A stretch of 64,000 nucleotides of DNA from Candidatus Poribacteria bacterium (GTDB lineage Bacteria; Poribacteria; WGA-4E; WGA-3G). This document shows positions 15,627 through 24,809 of the stretch, one piece after another. The notes under the pieces were generated by a model. The model was not told where the DNA came from, made no database searches, and saw only the letters and a list, made by a program, of their open reading frames with translations. Position numbers and translations under genes: made by a program. Each line of letters starts with the position of its first letter. Position 1 is the stretch's first letter. Location of the stretch: contig JAGWBU010000002.1 of NCBI GenBank assembly GCA_021295735.1, positions 5,094 to 69,093 of the forward strand, read 5' to 3'.

Positions 15627-16514
15627 ATGTTTTACAAATCATTCCGTTTTATGAAAGGAAAACTGGTGGAAGCACCAATATATGGATTAACCGTCCGCGG
15701 TGTCACAAAACATTTTCACAAAACTAAAAAATCAGACGAAAAACTGCGTTTTCATCAGAAGATTCGCCAATTATTCAAACGCGAAAAAGAGACGATTCGG
15801 GCTGTTGATGGAATTTCACTGGATGTTAGTATCGGTGAAATATACGGCATTTTAGGCGCGAACGGCTCAGGAAAATCAACCCTTATCCGTCTTATCTCAA
15901 CGCTTCTCTTACCAGATGCGGGGAGTATTCACGTTTTTGGGGATGATGTCGTTACAAATAGTATGAAGGTAAGACGTGTGATGAACCGTGTTTCTGTTGA
16001 AGCTTCATTTTTTAAACGGCTTTCTTCAGCAGAAAACTTGATTTACGCCGCGCGCCTCTACGGTATCTCAGCGGCAGAAGCTTCCAAAAAAGCACGCAAT
16101 ATTTTAGAAAGACTCGGTTTTGAAGCGAAGCGGATGGACGAAGAGATGGAACAACTCTCGCGCGGGATGCAACAGAAAGTCGCGATTGCGCGTGCGCTTT
16201 TAACTACGCCTATGCTTCTGCTACTTGATGAACCAACAACTGGACTTGATCCGAAATCGAAACGGGATGTGCAAGCCTTCATTGAGGAGATTCGTGATGA
16301 TCGGAATGCTGTTATTGTACTAACAACACATGATATGGCAGAAGCAGAAAGGTTGTGTGATAGGATCGCTATCATTGACAACGGTAAGTTTATCGCCGAA
16401 GGTACTGTAAAAGAGCTCATCGCTAAGGTCCCACCGAAAGACAATACACCACTGACTTTAGAAGATGTCTTCATTGCATTGACAGGAAAAAATTTAGAAG
16501 AGGGAGAAGAATAA
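15627..16514 (+). CDS. ABC transporter ATP-binding protein (ABC-2 exporter type)
   Basis: 295 residues. Walker A is GANGSGKST (about 76-84), the signature is LSRGMQQKVA, Walker B is LLLLDEPTTGLD and the switch histidine is in VLTTHDMAEAERLCDR. This is the DrrA-like class that pairs with an ABC-2 permease and exports lipids, polysaccharides or drugs. The N-terminus (1-50) is longer than usual and basic; an alternative ATG at 15651 would shorten it by 8 residues. A TATAAT lies at 15595. The permease gene follows after 4 bases. Confidence 0.9.
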   Translation: MFYKSFRFMKGKLVEAPIYGLTVRGVTKHFHKTKKSDEKLRFHQKIRQLFKREKETIRAVDGISLDVSIGEIYGILGANGSGKSTLIRLISTLLLPDAGSIHVFGDDVVTNSMKVRRVMNRVSVEASFFKRLSSAENLIYAARLYGISAAEASKKARNILERLGFEAKRMDEEMEQLSRGMQQKVAIARALLTTPMLLLLDEPTTGLDPKSKRDVQAFIEEIRDDRNAVIVLTTHDMAEAERLCDRIAIIDNGKFIAEGTVKELIAKVPPKDNTPLTLEDVFIALTGKNLEEGEE

Positions 16515-16518
16515 ACCG

Positions 16519-17325
16519 ATGCTGAACCTCAGGCGAGAAACTATTATTTCCTACGCGTTCATTGAGCGAAATTTTAATCTGTTGAAGCGGTATCTGAATT
16601 GGGAAATCCTGTTTTTTAGCTACTCTATTGTCAACGCATTGACGATTGGGTTAATTATGGTTGGACGAGGGAGTAGTCAAGATGTGCTTTACCTCGTTAT
16701 TGGCGCATTGATATGGGGGTTTCTCTCAATTATGATGCGTGAAGTCAGCGATGCAATTACATGGGAGCGATGGGAAGGCACAATTGAATATACCTTCATG
16801 GCGCCGATTTACCGCATCACACATCTCGTAGGTTCTTGCCTCTTTGCAATTCTGTATGGACTATTACGAACAGGCTTAGTTTTGGCGATAATGCCGCTCT
16901 TTTTTGGAGATCACATTGATTTAGGGAGCGCGAATTGGTTGACAATGGCAGTGACCGTTGCGGTCTCAAGCCTATCGTTTATCGGTATCGGTTTGATGGC
17001 TGCTATTTTTCCATTGCTTTCACCAGAAAAGGGACAAGCGGCGACAGGGATTCTTCAATCTGTGCTGCTGTTAATTTCCGGTATCTATTATGATATTAGT
17101 GTTTTACCAGAGTGGCTACAGCCGTTCTCAAAAATTTCACCAGCGACTTATACGCTCCGATCCATCCGTGCAGCAATGTTAGAAAATGCATCGGTACAAA
17201 GTCAAGCAGGGAATCTGTTGCTACTGCTCGTCATCGGAATTGTGCTTATTCCGCTTGGATTTTGGGTTTTTCATCTTGCAGAAAAATATGCAAAACGCGT
17301 GGGTAGGCTAAAACGGAGTGGATAA
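16519..17325 (+). CDS. ABC-2 type transporter permease
   Basis: 268 residues with about six hydrophobic helices (for example IVNALTIGLIMV, VLYLVIGALIWGFLSIMM, MAVTVAVSSLSFIGIGLMAAI, LLLLVIGIVLIPLGFWVF). The layout and the SGIYYDISVLPEWLQPFSKISP segment before the last helix are typical of ABC-2 permeases. It pairs with the ATPase gene 4 bases upstream and forms an inner-membrane exporter. The exported substrate is unknown. Confidence 0.88.
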   Translation: MLNLRRETIISYAFIERNFNLLKRYLNWEILFFSYSIVNALTIGLIMVGRGSSQDVLYLVIGALIWGFLSIMMREVSDAITWERWEGTIEYTFMAPIYRITHLVGSCLFAILYGLLRTGLVLAIMPLFFGDHIDLGSANWLTMAVTVAVSSLSFIGIGLMAAIFPLLSPEKGQAATGILQSVLLLISGIYYDISVLPEWLQPFSKISPATYTLRSIRAAMLENASVQSQAGNLLLLLVIGIVLIPLGFWVFHLAEKYAKRVGRLKRSG

Positions 17326-17354
17326 CGATTTGTATTACCGTGAATTATCAACAT

Positions 17355-18134
17355 TTACCATGTATCCCGCACGCTCACACCTTCATCTTCAAGGTAAGTT
17401 TTGATGCTTTCAATCGTGAACTCACCATAGTGTGTGATAGAGGCAACAATTGCCGCATCAGCATTGCTTTCGACAAAAACATCGCGTAGATGTTGTGGAT
17501 TTCCCGCACCACCAGAAGCAATAACAGGTACTGGCACAAGATCAGCGATAGCACCTGTTAACTCCAATTCATACCCCGCCTTTGTGCCATCAGCATCAAT
17601 GCTATTGACGACAATTTCACCTGCACCCAAATCCACACCGCGAATCGACCATTCCAATGCATCCCATCCAACAGGTTTCCGTCCGCCATCAATATAGATT
17701 TCATAGCCGCTGGGAATCTGTTCGCTTTTTGGAACTTTTTTTACCTGCATGCTCAACACAACACACTGACTACCGAATGCACGCGCCCCTTCAGAAATAA
17801 TATCGGGGTTTCGCACTGCACCAGAATCTATACTGACCTTTTCTGCACCAGCGAGTAGGACACGCCGCATATCCTCAAGTGTGCGCAACCCGCCGCCAAC
17901 AGAAAACGGGATAAAGATTTCTGCAGCAACGGCAGAGACAACATCTATCATAATATCGCGCCGTTCATTGCTTGCCGTAATGTCGTAAAAGACGAGTTCG
18001 TCGGCACCACCTTCATAATAAAACCGCGCCATTTCAACTGGGTCGCCAACATCAACATTGCCTTTAAAAGCAATACCTTTGGTAACTTTTCCTGCGCGCA
18101 CGTCTAAACAAGGTATTATCCGTTTTGTTAACAT
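17355..18134 (-). CDS. hisF: Imidazole glycerol phosphate synthase cyclase subunit, altered catalytic site
   Basis: 259 residues from ATG 18134 (AGAGGG upstream; a 14-codon extension is rejected). It is a (beta/alpha)8 barrel that closes the imidazole ring in histidine synthesis using ammonia from HisH. D11 is kept ([15 protein letters not shown]) and both phosphate-binding regions are good ([15 protein letters not shown]). At position 130, where T. maritima HisF has its second catalytic Asp, this protein has Gln (VVLSMQVKK). At 103 it has Asp where Asn is usual (VSIDSGAV). HisH is not adjacent. It may be a working variant or a paralogue with another role. Confidence 0.85.
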   Translation of the reverse strand: MLTKRIIPCLDVRAGKVTKGIAFKGNVDVGDPVEMARFYYEGGADELVFYDITASNERRDIMIDVVSAVAAEIFIPFSVGGGLRTLEDMRRVLLAGAEKVSIDSGAVRNPDIISEGARAFGSQCVVLSMQVKKVPKSEQIPSGYEIYIDGGRKPVGWDALEWSIRGVDLGAGEIVVNSIDADGTKAGYELELTGAIADLVPVPVIASGGAGNPQHLRDVFVESNADAAIVASITHYGEFTIESIKTYLEDEGVSVRDTW

Positions 18135-18221
18135 ATTTCCCTCTTTTTCAAATTCTACTATGTGAGTAAGTCTCATGGAAAGTGTAAAGGTCTGGGAGTT
18201 AGGTATTACCCTTAAAATAAA

Positions 18222-19319
18222 TCATGGAGACGTATACTTTTCATTTTCGGCAGATGTCTCAATACCATATATTGCTTTCATTTCTCCCCATTGCGTAGGC
18301 AATTTTCCCTGCGGAGATACAGCCAACGCACCCTCTACCCAATGCGGTCGAATGTCGTGATACCGATGACGTGTCAAGCGTCTGAGTTTACCCGTTGTAA
18401 TCTCATACCGATAGATGTCATGATACTGCTTCTCACGAGGCACTTCAAGTAACCCAGCCGAAAAGAGAAATGCCTGCCCATGATCCATCCAACACAGTCC
18501 AGAGCCAACCCACTCTCCGCCCATCTTCTCATTCACATCAATTTCCTTTTTCGCACCGTTGGGACGCATCACCACAAACCGTTTTATCGGAAAATCTCCT
18601 TGTAGTCCGCCTATTGATTTAAGGAACAGTATCCGCTGCCCATCTGATGACCATCGAGGATAAACTCTGAACGATAGCTGCGGTCCAGGGTCTTGATCCG
18701 GCAGAAGAGGGCGCTGGTTTGTTCCATCTGCTGACATAACCCAGATGTTTGTATCGGCTATGCCGCCCCCTCTTAATATGTGTTTTTTATAAAGAATTTC
18801 TTTGCCATCAGGAGACCAATCGGGAGAGGTTGAACTACTCTCTTCTTCGATACCTGTCAACTGTTTTACGGCCCGACTTTCCAATTCCATCACAAAAATA
18901 TTGCTACGTTTACTATTGCGGTTGCTCTTAAACGCCAAGTAACGTCCATCCGGGGACCAGGTAGGATCTCCATTTCTATCACCATCACCGTTATGTGTGA
19001 GTTGTTGTTGATCGGTACCGTCTGCATTCATAATAAATAGTTGGTATTTTTGTATATCTTTCTCAAGGTTTCTTTCAAAAGCAATTTGGCTGCCATCTGG
19101 CGACCAATGTGGCCTCCCTTCCCAGAACTGACTGCCTGTCAATCTGCGGATACCACTACCGTTATCGTTCATCACATAAATACTGGCATTGTAGTCAAAG
19201 ACTATTTTAGCCCCAGCGATACTCTGAACAGATAACACAATGAGACAGCAAAGTATTAAACCAATTATCACTTGTAGATTAAGAGACGTGTTCACAGGTT
19301 TTAGATGATTATGCATCAT
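18222..19319 (-). CDS. Exported TolB-like (PD40) beta-propeller protein
   Basis: 365 residues. A signal segment (about 14-36) is followed by repeated PD40 units with the motif W-S-P-D-G: RPHWSPDGSQIAF, DPTWSPDGRYLAF, SPDWSPDGKEILY, YPRWSSDGQRILF. This matches the propeller of TolB. The N-terminal TolB domain and the tol-pal neighbours are absent, so it is not the Tol system protein. It probably acts in the periplasm as a binding scaffold. The ribosome site AAGGAG precedes the ATGATG start. Confidence 0.8.
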   Translation of the reverse strand: MMHNHLKPVNTSLNLQVIIGLILCCLIVLSVQSIAGAKIVFDYNASIYVMNDNGSGIRRLTGSQFWEGRPHWSPDGSQIAFERNLEKDIQKYQLFIMNADGTDQQQLTHNGDGDRNGDPTWSPDGRYLAFKSNRNSKRSNIFVMELESRAVKQLTGIEEESSSTSPDWSPDGKEILYKKHILRGGGIADTNIWVMSADGTNQRPLLPDQDPGPQLSFRVYPRWSSDGQRILFLKSIGGLQGDFPIKRFVVMRPNGAKKEIDVNEKMGGEWVGSGLCWMDHGQAFLFSAGLLEVPREKQYHDIYRYEITTGKLRRLTRHRYHDIRPHWVEGALAVSPQGKLPTQWGEMKAIYGIETSAENEKYTSP

Positions 19320-19453
19320 GGTTTACTCCTTAAATGTCGTGGTTAGAAACTGTTCCTATGGTCGTATATGGCAAGTGCATGGTATGCCGCACTTGCCACA
19401 GAAGGAATGCGGATGTTTGATGGCAAGGACATCCGCATTCAGCTTGAAAAGGT

Positions 19454-19999
19454 TTACCAATCATCTATACCCAAAGCCTCTTCTCTATGTTCGAAATTTT
19501 CACTTATATCTGCACTCCAGCTATCTGTTGCATCCCAAGCTCCATCTCCATTGTGATCGACTTTCACCGTTAGGTTGGACGCTGCATTAATCGTGATTTC
19601 TTGCCAAGGTTGATTTGAAAGGTCAAACTCAAAACTGCGACCATCTCCCCAAGTATCACTACCAGCAACCCATTGCTCATCACTCCAGTCTTGGTCAGGG
19701 TCAAATGGCTCATTAAATTCGCCAAGAAGCTCACTGGTAAAGTTAACGTAGCATTTTACAGGGATTAGTCCAGGCCAATCTGGGTGGATGCCAGAATCGT
19801 TAGCAATATATACACCATGAGAACTACTAACCACTGGAAATGCGTAAGAATATTCTACATAGACGTATCCGTATACAAACGTCAGCCAGGGATCTGTGCT
19901 CATTCCTGCATCCCTATCCCAGTAAGAATAGGCATCTGTTGTAACAAAACATGCCAGTCCTATGAGCCCGATAAAGGCTATCATTGCTAAATTTTTCAT
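19454..19999 (-). CDS. Secreted acidic protein of unknown function
   Basis: 181 residues. A signal peptide is clear (residues 1-23, MIAFIGLIGLACFVTTDAYS). The mature part is Trp-, Tyr- and Asp-rich, with a probable beta-sandwich character and an acidic Ca-binding-like loop (DHNGDGAWDATDSW, similar to the EF-hand or dockerin Dx(D/N)xDG pattern). No family was recognised. An 8-bp inverted repeat (20030-20057) lies just upstream of its ribosome site and may be a regulatory site. Confidence 0.6.
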   Translation of the reverse strand: MKNLAMIAFIGLIGLACFVTTDAYSYWDRDAGMSTDPWLTFVYGYVYVEYSYAFPVVSSSHGVYIANDSGIHPDWPGLIPVKCYVNFTSELLGEFNEPFDPDQDWSDEQWVAGSDTWGDGRSFEFDLSNQPWQEITINAASNLTVKVDHNGDGAWDATDSWSADISENFEHREEALGIDDW

Positions 20000-20029
20000 A
20001 ATTTCTCCTAATTTGGTTATTTATACCAA

Positions 20030-20057
20030 GGAGACGTATCTATTTTAGCACGTCTCC
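20030..20057 (-). promoter_or_regulatory. Inverted repeat upstream of the secreted-protein gene
   Basis: GGAGACGT, a 12-base loop, and ACGTCTCC lie 31 bases upstream of the ATG at 19999. It could be an operator or a 5' mRNA hairpin. There is no T-run on the coding strand, so a terminator is less likely. Confidence 0.35.
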
Positions 20058-20184
20058 GTATTTGTGTAAAAGATAATAAATCAACAACATTTTACGGGTT
20101 TCACCTATTCCATCTTTTTGCGCGTTACGTGCGGATGGAATAGGGATAACAAGCATTGCGGGTGTCCGCAATCCAACAACAAAA

Positions 20185-20228
20185 GCCCGCGACGCGACAC
20201 TTCATAGAAACGAAGTGGACGTGCGGGC
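20185..20228. repeat. Two-stem hairpin
   Basis: The outer stem GCCCGC/GCGGGC (20185-20190, 20223-20228) encloses an inner stem CACTTC/GAAGTG (20198-20203, 20212-20217) with an 8-base loop. It could be a structured RNA or a palindromic repeat; no tRNA features are present. Confidence 0.45.
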
Positions 20229-20290
20229 GCGAAAATATCGCAGCTGCTAACGTCTGCGATACGACCTTGTAAACTGAAAAAATTAACGAA

Positions 20291-20324
20291 TGTGGTGTGG
20301 TGTGGTGTGGTGTGGTGTGGTGTG
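20291..20324. repeat. TGTGG pentanucleotide tandem repeat
   Basis: Six perfect TGTGG units plus TGTG, 34 bases, in a non-coding region. It is the only simple-sequence array of this length noticed in the window and is a candidate for copy-number variation between strains. Confidence 0.85.
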
Positions 20325-20577
20325 AGACAGTAAACTAACAGTTAAAACGAAACCACAAGTGATTGTGTAAGAACAGCTGTGCTTAAATAGCAAACATCTA
20401 ATGCGTTCATTTTTGTATGGTGATTTCACTTTTAGATTCTTTATTGTTAGGTTCCCCATGTGTGAGGGTAAAATTCGCTTATATTGTAATTATACCAGCG
20501 AATATTACATTTGTCAAATTTTTTTTATCAAATGAACGAAAAGTTCTCTTTTATCCATTCTGACTTGATACAAGGCA

Positions 20578-22224
20578 TCAATTGCGGAATCTCCGTTTGA
20601 ATATGTTCAAAATATCGTCAAACTCCGCTACCTTCAACATTTTATACATGCCCGCGAGTGCCAAAACACTTAATATGATAGGTGCAAATACATTGGCAAC
20701 GCGCGGTCCAATGCCCTCAGTTCCGAGCCAATCTTGTTCAATAAAGCCGTTTGTTACCCAACACACAACACCCATCACCGCTGAAGCAATCAAGATTTTG
20801 AATGCTAACGGAACAACTGACCGAAGTCCTAATCGTCCTACTTTGCGGCGGAGCAGCAATAATAAAACGGCACTATTCAGTGTCACAGTTAGCACGGTTG
20901 ACAACACCACTGCACGTGGGTCTAAAAATAGTTCGCGGAAAATGAACAGGTAATTGAGACAGATGTTTAGCACAACCGCACAGATGCTGACGATGACAGG
21001 GGCGCGAATGTCTTTGTATGCGTAAAACCCATCTGTGATGATCTTGAGAGCAGAGAATCCACACAAACCGAATGCGTAGACGAACAGAAGCCCTCCTGTT
21101 TGGACAGTGTCCTGGTCAATAGTGACTCCCCATTCGAAAAGCAGCCGACATATAGGTTCGGCTAACATCATGAGCCCGATTGCAGCAGGAATTGTCACGG
21201 TAAGTAGAAGACGGAGTGCGTAAGAGAGCGCGTTGCGGAAATTCTGGGTATCGCCTGCAGTTGCAAATTTTGCGAGTTGTGGGAGTGCCACCGTTGAAAT
21301 GGCAACGCCGAATATCCCAATAGGAAGATGCACAACGCGGTATGCTCTACTAATCCATGTCAACCATCCGGAATCCGAAGTAATAAAGAACGTATTGGTA
21401 AATTGATTTACCTGTACTACAGCCACACCTAACACGGCAGGCCCAATCAGATGAAGAACTTGAAGCACCCTCGGATTTCGCAGACTCAAGAGCGGACGAT
21501 ACCGAAAGCCTATGCGATACATCGACGGCACCTGAATTAGAAATTGGGCAACCCCTCCGACAATTACGCCGACAGCCATCCCTGTTACCGGATGAATTCC
21601 TGCTAATGGAAATAAATAGTAGCCACCTATCCCAATGATCAGTGAACTGAGATTAAAGAAAGAGGAAGCGCATGCAGGGATACCGAACTTTCCCTTGCTG
21701 TTCAATAACCCCATGGCGATTGCAGCAAGTGAAACAAATAGCAGATAAGGAAACATCAACTGGGTGAGATAAATTGCCAGTTCTATTTTGCTGGCAAATC
21801 CGTGATGGTCACCAATATCTAAATCTTTGTCAAAATTGTGTTGAGCCAACACATCAACAATGGCAGGCGCAAAAATAATACCCAATCCTGTAATCCCAAT
21901 TAAGACGAGAAACGTCAAATTAAAAATGCGGTTTGCCAAATTCCATGCGGCTTCTTCTCCATCTTCCGCTTCTGTCGCAACAAAGGTGGTGATAAACGCT
22001 TTGCTTAAAATGCCTTCGCCAAACATATCGCGTAAAAAGTTCGGAATACGGAAAGCAAGATAGAAGGCATCCGCGCTTGTCGTGGAGCGAAAATAGTAGC
22101 CAATTGCTGTTTCACGGGCAAGTCCCAGTATGCGCGATCCCATCACAGCTAAGCTGACAATTCCTGCAGCACGGGTGACGTTTTGATTCTGTTTCTCAGT
22201 AGATTGTGTTACATTTTCTTCCAT
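20578..22224 (-). CDS. murJ: Lipid II flippase MurJ
   Basis: 548 residues with about fourteen hydrophobic helices. MurJ (MviN) moves lipid-linked peptidoglycan precursors across the inner membrane. Typical phrases are SLAVMGSRILGLARETAIGY at the start, AFRIPNFLRDMFGEG, LMFPYLLFVSLAAIAMGLLN, HLPIGIFGVAISTVALPQLA and the late RLLFEWG. Length fits the family (about 510-550). It is a single gene, convergent with nothing close. The ribosome site is weak. Confidence 0.92.
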   Translation of the reverse strand: MEENVTQSTEKQNQNVTRAAGIVSLAVMGSRILGLARETAIGYYFRSTTSADAFYLAFRIPNFLRDMFGEGILSKAFITTFVATEAEDGEEAAWNLANRIFNLTFLVLIGITGLGIIFAPAIVDVLAQHNFDKDLDIGDHHGFASKIELAIYLTQLMFPYLLFVSLAAIAMGLLNSKGKFGIPACASSFFNLSSLIIGIGGYYLFPLAGIHPVTGMAVGVIVGGVAQFLIQVPSMYRIGFRYRPLLSLRNPRVLQVLHLIGPAVLGVAVVQVNQFTNTFFITSDSGWLTWISRAYRVVHLPIGIFGVAISTVALPQLAKFATAGDTQNFRNALSYALRLLLTVTIPAAIGLMMLAEPICRLLFEWGVTIDQDTVQTGGLLFVYAFGLCGFSALKIITDGFYAYKDIRAPVIVSICAVVLNICLNYLFIFRELFLDPRAVVLSTVLTVTLNSAVLLLLLRRKVGRLGLRSVVPLAFKILIASAVMGVVCWVTNGFIEQDWLGTEGIGPRVANVFAPIILSVLALAGMYKMLKVAEFDDILNIFKRRFRN

Positions 22225-22339
22225 AGTTAGTTTTCAGTTATCAGTTGTCGGTCATCGGTAACAAATCAAGATTAAAAGGTAAATAACTATTTTCAGTAAG
22301 TGTTGACAGGTATCAAATTTCTCTTAATTGATTTGATGC

Positions 22340-22366
22340 TTGACATCTTCTCTGAATTCGTATAAT
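22340..22366 (+). promoter_or_regulatory. Possible promoter of the DUF2203 gene
   Basis: TTGACA (22340-22345) and TATAAT (22361-22366) are both perfect boxes, but the spacer is 15 bases, shorter than the usual 17. The gene starts 29 bases after the -10 box with AAGGAG upstream. Confidence 0.45.
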
Positions 22367-22394
22367 TTAAAGCAAATAACAAGGAGAACTCCTA

Positions 22395-22775
22395 ATGCAG
22401 GAAAAGAGATATTTTACAGTTGAAGAAGCAAACGAATGCATTCCAGAATTGATTACAGACATCTCGGCACTACTTGAACTGAAAGAGGAATTGGAAAAAC
22501 TACACGTTGAACTTACACCGTTCTTAGAGGTCATTCCATCTAACGGAGGCAGTAAAAATGCACTTTTGCTCATGCAAACCGGTGATCAATTCAGAGAGAT
22601 TGTCGAACGTATCCAACGTCGTGGCTGCCATCTCAAAGGACTTGATCCAGCCTTAATAGATTTTCCACACATGCGCGATGGAAAGGAGGTTTATCTCTGC
22701 TGGCGGTTTGGTGAAAGGGAGATCCGCTATTGGCATGAAATTGAGAGCGGTTTTGCGGGACGAAAGCCTTTGTAA
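22395..22775 (+). CDS. DUF2203 family protein
   Basis: 126 residues. The family signature is clear: RYFTVEEANECIPEL at the start, then a long helical pair (LLELKEELEKLHVEL), RRGCHLKGLDPALIDFPHMR and VYLCWRFGEREIRYWHEIE near the end. DUF2203 proteins are small, soluble and of unknown function. Its stop codon abuts the stop codon of convergent thiD with no bases between them, so the two transcripts must overlap. Confidence 0.85.
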   Translation: MQEKRYFTVEEANECIPELITDISALLELKEELEKLHVELTPFLEVIPSNGGSKNALLLMQTGDQFREIVERIQRRGCHLKGLDPALIDFPHMRDGKEVYLCWRFGEREIRYWHEIESGFAGRKPL

Positions 22776-23561
22776 TTAGGTCAAAAAATAGAAATGATTC
22801 GTTGGTCCGTGTCCTTTGCCGATATCCAACGCGTGTTGAATGGCATTCGTAATATATGTTTTCGCATCACGGATTGCTTCAATTAATTCCTTTCCAAGTG
22901 CCAGATGTGTAGCGATTGCGGCGGAGTAGGTACATCCTGTACCGTGCGTGTTTTTTGTCTCAATCCGATTAGCCTCAAAAAATGACCAATCGTTATGGTA
23001 ATAAAGCACATCTGTCGCTTTTTCATCGTCAAGATGCCCCCCTTTGACAAGTACTGCCTGACAACCGAGGTTCGCAATTGTTTTTGCCGCTGTTTTTGCG
23101 TCATCAATGTTTCGGATTTCCTGTTCTGAAAGCAATTCCGCTTCATAGACGTTCGGTGTAATTACCGTTGCAATCGGAATTAATACATGTCTTAGACTAT
23201 TGATAGCTTCTGCTTTCAACAGTGAAAACTTACTTTTAGAAATCATTACAGGGTCTACGACAATTGCCTGTGGCATGTATTCGCGTAACTTTTGTGCTAC
23301 GGTTTCTACAATCGTTGACGATGAGAGCATACCTGTTTTGACACTTGCCACTTCAAAATCTGTAAAAACAGCATCCAGCTGCGCTTCAATCAACGGAATT
23401 GGCAGGTCAAACGCGTTTGTGACAGCAACGGTATTCTGTGCGGTTACGGAGGTTATCGCGGACATTGCGAAGCCTCCATTTGCCGAGATCGCCTTAATAT
23501 CCGCTTGTATCCCTGCACCCCCACCTGAATCTGAACCTGCAATTGTTAAAATCTGTTTCAT
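22776..23561 (-). CDS. thiD: Hydroxymethylpyrimidine/phosphomethylpyrimidine kinase
   Basis: 261 residues. ThiD phosphorylates HMP and HMP-phosphate in thiamine synthesis. The N-terminal [20 protein letters not shown] is diagnostic, with [21 protein letters not shown] and [10 protein letters not shown] in order. The ribokinase-type C-terminal motif [13 protein letters not shown] contains the catalytic Cys typical of this family. GGGGAGAAC precedes the ATG. No TPP riboswitch is seen in the 130 bases upstream and no other thi gene is adjacent. Confidence 0.93.
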   Translation of the reverse strand: MKQILTIAGSDSGGGAGIQADIKAISANGGFAMSAITSVTAQNTVAVTNAFDLPIPLIEAQLDAVFTDFEVASVKTGMLSSSTIVETVAQKLREYMPQAIVVDPVMISKSKFSLLKAEAINSLRHVLIPIATVITPNVYEAELLSEQEIRNIDDAKTAAKTIANLGCQAVLVKGGHLDDEKATDVLYYHNDWSFFEANRIETKNTHGTGCTYSAAIATHLALGKELIEAIRDAKTYITNAIQHALDIGKGHGPTNHFYFLT

Positions 23562-23753
23562 GTTCTCCCCTTTTTCTGTTTTGTGGACTCTAAACAGAAT
23601 TCCCGTAATCTACTGTTCATTGATTCTCCAATAATTACAAATTATATCATTGTTTATTGACTTTGTGCAAGTCCTCAAGTTAAATTCCACTTGATATATG
23701 GCAATGTATCTGTTAAAATGACTCACAATTCTTTTGAAAACAGGGAGACCCTA

Positions 23754-24614
23754 ATGATTTTTGGACAAGGAACGCATCAGTATACGGTAAAGGAAAATTG
23801 GTGGACACTACCGGATGGCTGGGAATTTGGATGGATTCCTGCTGTCGCTGTTGATTCTCAGGACCGTGTCTATGTTTATAGTCGAAGCGAGCATCCGATG
23901 GTGGTTTTTGATCGTGATGGTAATTTCCTAACTTCTTGGGGTGATGACATTCTCAAGGATGCACACGGAATTTTTATTGATGCTGAAGATAACATCTACT
24001 GCGTTGAACGTGAAACGCATGTTATGCACAAATTCACTACTGCTGGAGAATTACTCATGACTCTTGGCACAATGGACGAGCCGGGTGCAGAGGGCGAACC
24101 CTTCAATCTACCAACAGACTTCGCACTCGGTCCTGACGGTGAGATGTATATTAGTGATGGTTATGGTAATGCTCGTATTCACAAATATTCACCTGATGGA
24201 GAATTGATCAAATCTTGGGGAAAACCGGGAACGGGTCCAGGCGAGTTTGATCTGCCCCACTGTGTCAGAGTTGACCCTCGCAATCGGGTGATGGTGGCAG
24301 ATAGAAGCAACAATCGGATACAGTTTTTCACCTTGGATGGAGAATACATTGAAGAATGGGGCGATCTTCTGCAACCAGACACTATTTTTATAGACGAAGA
24401 CGACTTGGTGTATATTGCAGAACTGGATCAACGGGTAACAATCATGACATTGGATGGAGAGGTCGTATCTCAGTGGGGAAGTGAGCGCGGTAGTACCGTC
24501 CCCGGAGAATTTTTTGCTTGTCCACACGGTATTTGGGTAGATTCACAAGGCGACATTTACGTTGGAGAAGTTCAAGCGGACGCAAGGTTACAAAAATACA
24601 TTAGGCAGCGGTAA
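23754..24614 (+). CDS. NHL-repeat six-bladed beta-propeller protein
   Basis: 286 residues from ATG 23754 (GGGAGA upstream; a 21-codon extension starting with TTG is rejected). It consists of NHL blades: AVDSQDRVYVYSRS, DAHGIFIDAEDNIYCVE, LPTDFALGPDGEMYISDGYG, LPHCVRVDPRNRVMVADRSN and CPHGIWVDSQGDIYVGE. The spacing matches the lyase-like propellers related to peptidyl-alpha-hydroxyglycine alpha-amidating lyase. No signal peptide is visible, so it is probably cytoplasmic. The catalytic role, if any, is unknown. Confidence 0.82.
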   Translation: MIFGQGTHQYTVKENWWTLPDGWEFGWIPAVAVDSQDRVYVYSRSEHPMVVFDRDGNFLTSWGDDILKDAHGIFIDAEDNIYCVERETHVMHKFTTAGELLMTLGTMDEPGAEGEPFNLPTDFALGPDGEMYISDGYGNARIHKYSPDGELIKSWGKPGTGPGEFDLPHCVRVDPRNRVMVADRSNNRIQFFTLDGEYIEEWGDLLQPDTIFIDEDDLVYIAELDQRVTIMTLDGEVVSQWGSERGSTVPGEFFACPHGIWVDSQGDIYVGEVQADARLQKYIRQR

Positions 24615-24679
24615 GTTATTTTACTGCTATTGATACATTTTGGTTCTGTGGCGACTTAAAATAACTACTGTGAATGTAA

Positions 24680-24709
24680 GAGGCGCAATGAATTGCGCGA
24701 CTACAAACG
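24680..24709. repeat. GCGCAAT-AATTGCGC repeat, copy 1
   Basis: The unit runs GAGGCGCAATGAATTGCGCG followed by ACTACAAACG. The core is a palindrome (CGCAAT/ATTGCG). Further copies lie at 24755-24780 and 26302-26330, all in the same orientation and all flanking the dehydrogenase gene. Confidence 0.8.
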
Positions 24710-24754
24710 CGTTATTTGTTGATGAAAAGGATAATTCAGAAATAGTAAAAGAAA

Positions 24755-24780
24755 CGCGATGAATTGCGCGACTACAAACG
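24755..24780. repeat. GCGCAAT-AATTGCGC repeat, copy 2
   Basis: A shortened copy (CGCGATGAATTGCGCG then ACTACAAACG) 75 bases after copy 1. An open frame for the dehydrogenase extends into it, but the repeat origin of that DNA argues that translation starts downstream at 24810. Confidence 0.75.
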
Positions 24781-24809
24781 CCGTAAAGTTTTCTGAAAGG
24801 TTGATAGAA

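Larger units (their letters stand above)
20058..20577. other. Long intergenic region with hairpin and pentanucleotide repeat
   Basis: About 520 bases without a gene. It holds a two-part hairpin at 20185-20228 (GCCCGC/GCGGGC outer stem, CACTTC/GAAGTG inner stem) and a TGTGG tandem repeat at 20291-20324. The right part (20380-20577) is AT-rich with no recognised signal. A small RNA gene could lie here, but nothing proves it. Confidence 0.5.

Noticed and set aside
18222-19319. TolB of the Tol-Pal system
   Set aside because: Only the PD40 propeller is present, without the TolB N-domain or tol/pal neighbours.
23562-23690. TPP riboswitch before thiD
   Set aside because: No CTGAGA-type core was found in the upstream sequence.
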